Origin: an uncultured Lysobacteraceae bacterium
Lineage (GTDB): Bacteria; Pseudomonadota; Gammaproteobacteria; Xanthomonadales; Rhodanobacteraceae
Assembly: GCA_946482585.1 (NCBI GenBank)
Contig: CAMLSI010000222.1
Coordinates: 1 to 8,402 of the forward strand
DNA: 8,402 nt
Direction: 5' to 3'
The position numbers were made by a program, and so were the translations under genes. Shown piece after piece: positions 6,109 through 8,402 of this stretch; within the stretch, counting starts at the first letter, position 1; every line of letters begins with the position of its first letter. The notes below the pieces were generated by a model. The model ran no database searches and had not been told where the DNA came from. It worked only from the letters and a program-made list of their open reading frames with translations.

Positions 6109-7235
6109 GCCGCGGCTCCACCGTCGAGCGCGCGGTCCACGGGCGCCAGATCCTCGTCGTTGGTCTCCACGCCGCCGCAACCGCAGTCTTCCGTACCGAG
6201 CACGCGCGACTTCCACCAGCGCTTGCAGACGTTGCCGGCCGCGACCAGTTCGAGTTCGCGCAGGCTGCGGCGCAAGGGATACTGGGCGCGCCACACGACG
6301 ATCAGCCGCTCCGTCTCGGCATCCAGCACGACACTGTCGACGACCGGCTCCAGCAGGGTCAGCCGGCGCTTCCGGTCGAGCACGGCCATTGGCATGTCCA
6401 GCGCCGGCAGGCGGAAGTGGATATGTGGCCGCGTCGGATGCAGGTTCAGCAGGCGTACCTCCTCGCCGCCGCGCGGATGGTCGATCTGCTGGTCCGGCGG
6501 CGTGCACTGGAAGTAGCCGTCGTCGAAATCCCCAGGCAGCAAGGGAAATATTTCATCTTTCCAATAATCGTCATACGTCCCCGCCAACGGCAAACGGGGC
6601 TGCCAGCTGCGACCGATCGGCCCGAACGACCAGGGCCGGTAGTCACCGCCGATGTGCGCGACGGGATCGCCCGGCTGTTCGATATTGGGAACGGGCTGGC
6701 CATACAGGTTGGCCTCGCCGCGCGGCCCTGCATAGCCGCAGCCGACCGGATTCGCCGGATGCGCGTACGGCTCGCCGCGCACCTCGCTGCTGCCGCCATA
6801 GGCGCGCCCGTAGGTAATCGGCATCGCCGTGAACGGCTCGGCGTCGCTCGGCGTCAGGCCGACCAGCCCCATTTGCCAGCGGCGATCGCCGACGACGTGC
6901 GCCCATTTTTCGCAGCTTCCGACACGGAAGGCCACATCGAGCTCACGCACCGGCCTGCCTTGCGGCGCGTGAGCGGTGGCACGAACGACGATGTCGCAGC
7001 GCCGTTTGCGCGTGGCGTAGTCGCTTTCGAACAGTGGAGTGGACAGGCCCGGCTCGCCGTCGAACAGATCGCTCGCGAGTATCGGCATCTGCTGGGCTGC
7101 CGGCAGCAGCGCACCGCCTTCCTCGGCCGGGAACGCGTAGCTGCCTTTGCACATGATGACGAGCACGGCATGACCGGATTTCTCCGTCGCTTGCGTCGCT
7201 TCCAGCCGGAACGGAGTGCCGTTGATGATTTCCAT
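6105..7235 (-). CDS. DUF2169 family T6SS effector chaperone/adaptor
   Basis: A 376-residue protein with a full DUF2169 domain from the first residues to about 290. Family-typical segments are INGTPF at 4-9, VIMCKGSYAF at 26-35, YGRAYGGS at 142-149, NPVGCGY at 162-168 and PIGRSWQPR followed by GTYDDYWK (206-226). DUF2169 proteins are encoded next to VgrG and PAAR-type effectors. In Agrobacterium one is needed to load the Tde2 DNase onto its VgrG, so this protein probably loads the DUF4150-nuclease made two genes later. It is expected to be cytoplasmic and not secreted. The C-terminal part beyond 300 carries a cysteine-rich CGCGG (351-355) and an acidic tail. The gene starts 3 bp after the DUF6484 stop with no strong ribosome binding site, which suggests coupling. 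Its stop overlaps the next start by ATGA. Confidence 0.94.
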   Translation of the reverse strand: MEIINGTPFRLEATQATEKSGHAVLVIMCKGSYAFPAEEGGALLPAAQQMPILASDLFDGEPGLSTPLFESDYATRKRRCDIVVRATAHAPQGRPVRELDVAFRVGSCEKWAHVVGDRRWQMGLVGLTPSDAEPFTAMPITYGRAYGGSSEVRGEPYAHPANPVGCGYAGPRGEANLYGQPVPNIEQPGDPVAHIGGDYRPWSFGPIGRSWQPRLPLAGTYDDYWKDEIFPLLPGDFDDGYFQCTPPDQQIDHPRGGEEVRLLNLHPTRPHIHFRLPALDMPMAVLDRKRRLTLLEPVVDSVVLDAETERLIVVWRAQYPLRRSLRELELVAAGNVCKRWWKSRVLGTEDCGCGGVETNDEDLAPVDRALDGGAAA

Positions 7236-7238
7236 CGC

Positions 7239-7775
7239 TCAGTTCAACTTGATGGACGCGCCGCGGATGCGATTCAGCCCCGTCGCATGACTGATGACGG
7301 TCGTGCCGCGCAGTTCGATGCGGCCGTCGCTGCTCAGGCGCAACGAGGCTTTTCCGCAGCGCAGCTCGATCGCGCGCTCGGCCTCGACACTGAAGGATTC
7401 GGCCTCTTGCACCGCCGTCACCGCCCCGACCGTATGGACGGTGATGACCGGTTCATGCAGCAGCCCCATGATCAGCGGCTGAGAGAGATCGCCGTTCTCG
7501 AACAGCAACGCACATTGCCGTCCCTCTTGCCCGGCACTCAGCAGGCAGATGCTTCGCGCCACGCACGGCTGCTCGATGCGGCCGGGAATGACGATGCGCG
7601 GCTGACCGGCGGCATCGAAATCGTGCAGCAGACCTACCAGCACGCCCTGAATCGGCGCTTCGGCTACGAGCGGACGGCTGCCGAGCAACGCCTGCATCAG
7701 TTCCGCAGCAGCGTCGCGCGACGCCGGCTCCGCCGATTCGCGTCGGGCCTCGACCCCGGTTTTCTTGGCTGTCAC
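7239..7775 (-). CDS. DUF6484 domain protein, VgrG-associated
   Basis: A 178-residue protein in two parts. Residues about 40-106 match the DUF6484 domain: IQGVLVGLLHDFDAAGQP at 42-59, a segment through ICLLSAGQEG (76-85), and LLFENGDLSQPLIMGLL at 90-106. The C-terminal part (about 128-178) has short alternating strands ending RGASIKLN, reminiscent of the beta-helical tail of VgrG. The protein might therefore pack against the spike or act as its adaptor, which is inference. DUF6484 proteins are commonly encoded directly after vgrG. The start is GTG (7773-7775), one base after the vgrG TGA. GGAG within the last vgrG codons is seven bases upstream, so translation is very likely coupled to vgrG. 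No signal peptide or membrane segment is seen. Confidence 0.87.
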   Translation of the reverse strand: MTAKKTGVEARRESAEPASRDAAAELMQALLGSRPLVAEAPIQGVLVGLLHDFDAAGQPRIVIPGRIEQPCVARSICLLSAGQEGRQCALLFENGDLSQPLIMGLLHEPVITVHTVGAVTAVQEAESFSVEAERAIELRCGKASLRLSSDGRIELRGTTVISHATGLNRIRGASIKLN

Positions 7776-7776
7776 C

Positions 7777-8402
7777 TCAGTTCTCCAGGATCTTCTTGCC
7801 CTTCATGCTGATGTTCTTCTTCGCTCTGAAGCGCTGCTCCTTGGTCGAAGTCACGTCAATCGTCACACCGTTGAGTTTGATGCTGCCGTCCTTCTTCATC
7901 GTCAGTTTCGACTTGCCGACGGTCAACGTGATGCTGTCGCCGTCCATCGTAATGTTCGAGCCGCCACCGGCGGTCAGCGTGTATGTATCGCCGACCGCGG
8001 AACTGTGATTCTTGCCGATGGTGTCGCTGCGGCTGATACCGACCACGCTGTACATCATCGCGCCGACGTTGCGGTTATAGCCGAGGCCGACGTTGGTCAT
8101 CTTGCCCAGACCCACGTTCTGCATCGACGCCATGCCGATGGTCTCGGTCTTGAAGCGCGATACCGTGATCGACCAGTTCTTGCCGATGTTGTCGATCTCG
8201 TTCTTGTCGATCGTCTTGTTGCGCGTCTTGTGCACCGTGACCGATTCGTTGCCGTCCACTTCGCGCGTGCGATTCTTGTGTACCGTGATCGACTCGTTCT
8301 GGTCGACGGTCTCGGTGCGGTTCTTGTGCACTGTGATCGTCTCGTTGCCGTCGACGGTTTCGGTGCGATCGTTGTGCACCGTGATGGTTTCATTGTGATC
8401 GA
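7777..8402 (-). CDS. vgrG: VgrG spike protein, C-terminal about 208 residues (5' end outside window)
   Basis: The frame is open from the window edge (first full codon at 8400) to TGA at 7777-7779. The visible part is the needle of a VgrG. It starts with octad-type beta-helix repeats (units of the form DxNETITVHKNRTETV), as in the gp5-like triple-stranded beta-helix. A segment follows in which NVGLG is repeated and which leads to NRNVGAMMYSVVG, typical of VgrG tails, then short strand pairs including TMDGDSITLTVG and KKDGSIKLNGVTIDV, and a basic end (KKNISMKGKKILEN). No extra toxin domain follows the needle, so the cargo is the separate DUF4150 effector downstream. The hub domains are outside the window. 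The gene heads the cluster, and DUF6484 starts one base after its stop. Confidence 0.92.
   Translation of the reverse strand, partial: DHNETITVHNDRTETVDGNETITVHKNRTETVDQNESITVHKNRTREVDGNESVTVHKTRNKTIDKNEIDNIGKNWSITVSRFKTETIGMASMQNVGLGKMTNVGLGYNRNVGAMMYSVVGISRSDTIGKNHSSAVGDTYTLTAGGGSNITMDGDSITLTVGKSKLTMKKDGSIKLNGVTIDVTSTKEQRFRAKKNISMKGKKILEN
8161..8400 (-). repeat. Tandem 48-bp (16-residue) repeats in the VgrG beta-helix
   Basis: Five successive 48-bp units lie in frame: 8400-8353, 8352-8305, 8304-8257, 8256-8209 and 8208-8161. The first four share D-x-N-E-[TS]-[IV]-T-V-H and differ at few residues; the fifth is degenerate. Each unit is two eight-residue beta-helix rungs. The series may continue beyond the window edge. 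Such units can change the needle length by slippage or unequal exchange without breaking the frame. Confidence 0.85.

Noticed and set aside
5053..6507. Longer ketosynthase-like protein starting at 6507
   Set aside because: The extra 133 residues overlap the DUF2169 coding region in another frame and are low-complexity Ala/Arg sequence. The start at 6108 has a ribosome binding site and begins at the conserved N-terminal strand.
5110..7811. Two long plus-strand frames (5110-6516 and 6417-7811)
   Set aside because: Both are antisense to the ketosynthase-like, DUF2169 and DUF6484 genes, ignore their boundaries, and have arginine- and glutamine-rich products without recognisable domains.

Overview
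The window is an accessory (orphan-type) type VI secretion system (T6SS) effector module from a high-GC Gram-negative bacterium. The family set fits a beta- or gammaproteobacterium, but no marker in the window fixes the genus. All convincing genes lie on the minus strand, so the module reads from the right end of the window to the left.

Reading order (minus strand): the 3' end of a vgrG spike gene (7777-8402, cut by the window edge); a small VgrG-associated DUF6484 protein (7239-7775); a DUF2169 chaperone/adaptor (6105-7235); a ketosynthase/thiolase-fold protein that appears to lack the catalytic cysteine (5053-6108); a DUF4150 PAAR-like protein fused to a C-terminal GHH/HNH nuclease toxin (3378-5039); a beta-propeller-like protein placed as the cognate immunity protein (2352-3365); and a HEAT-repeat TIGR02270 protein with a very acidic insert (881-2149). 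The first six genes are packed with gaps of 1 to 13 bp or a 4-bp ATGA overlap. They look translationally coupled, and the toxin stop codon lies inside the ribosome binding site of the immunity gene. TIGR02270 follows after 202 bp.

An ~825-bp stretch without a convincing gene follows (55-880). It holds a 37-bp-period imperfect duplication at the TIGR02270 stop, a low-confidence 54-codon ORF and a cluster of short palindromes. At the far left edge (1-54, minus strand) the first 18 codons of a second vgrG begin with a good ribosome binding site. The window therefore runs from the end of one vgrG to the start of the next, and it holds the complete cargo of the first.

Proposed working model (inference from family knowledge and gene order): DUF2169, with the ketosynthase-like protein as possible co-chaperone, loads the DUF4150-nuclease onto the VgrG tip. 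The spike is fired into a neighbouring cell, where the GHH domain cuts DNA. The propeller protein protects the producer and its siblings. From memory, the order resembles the P. aeruginosa vgrG1b-tse7-tsi7 locus. The parts that look least described are the propeller immunity protein, the cysteine-less ketosynthase, the acidic TIGR02270 protein and the duplication scar at its 3' end.
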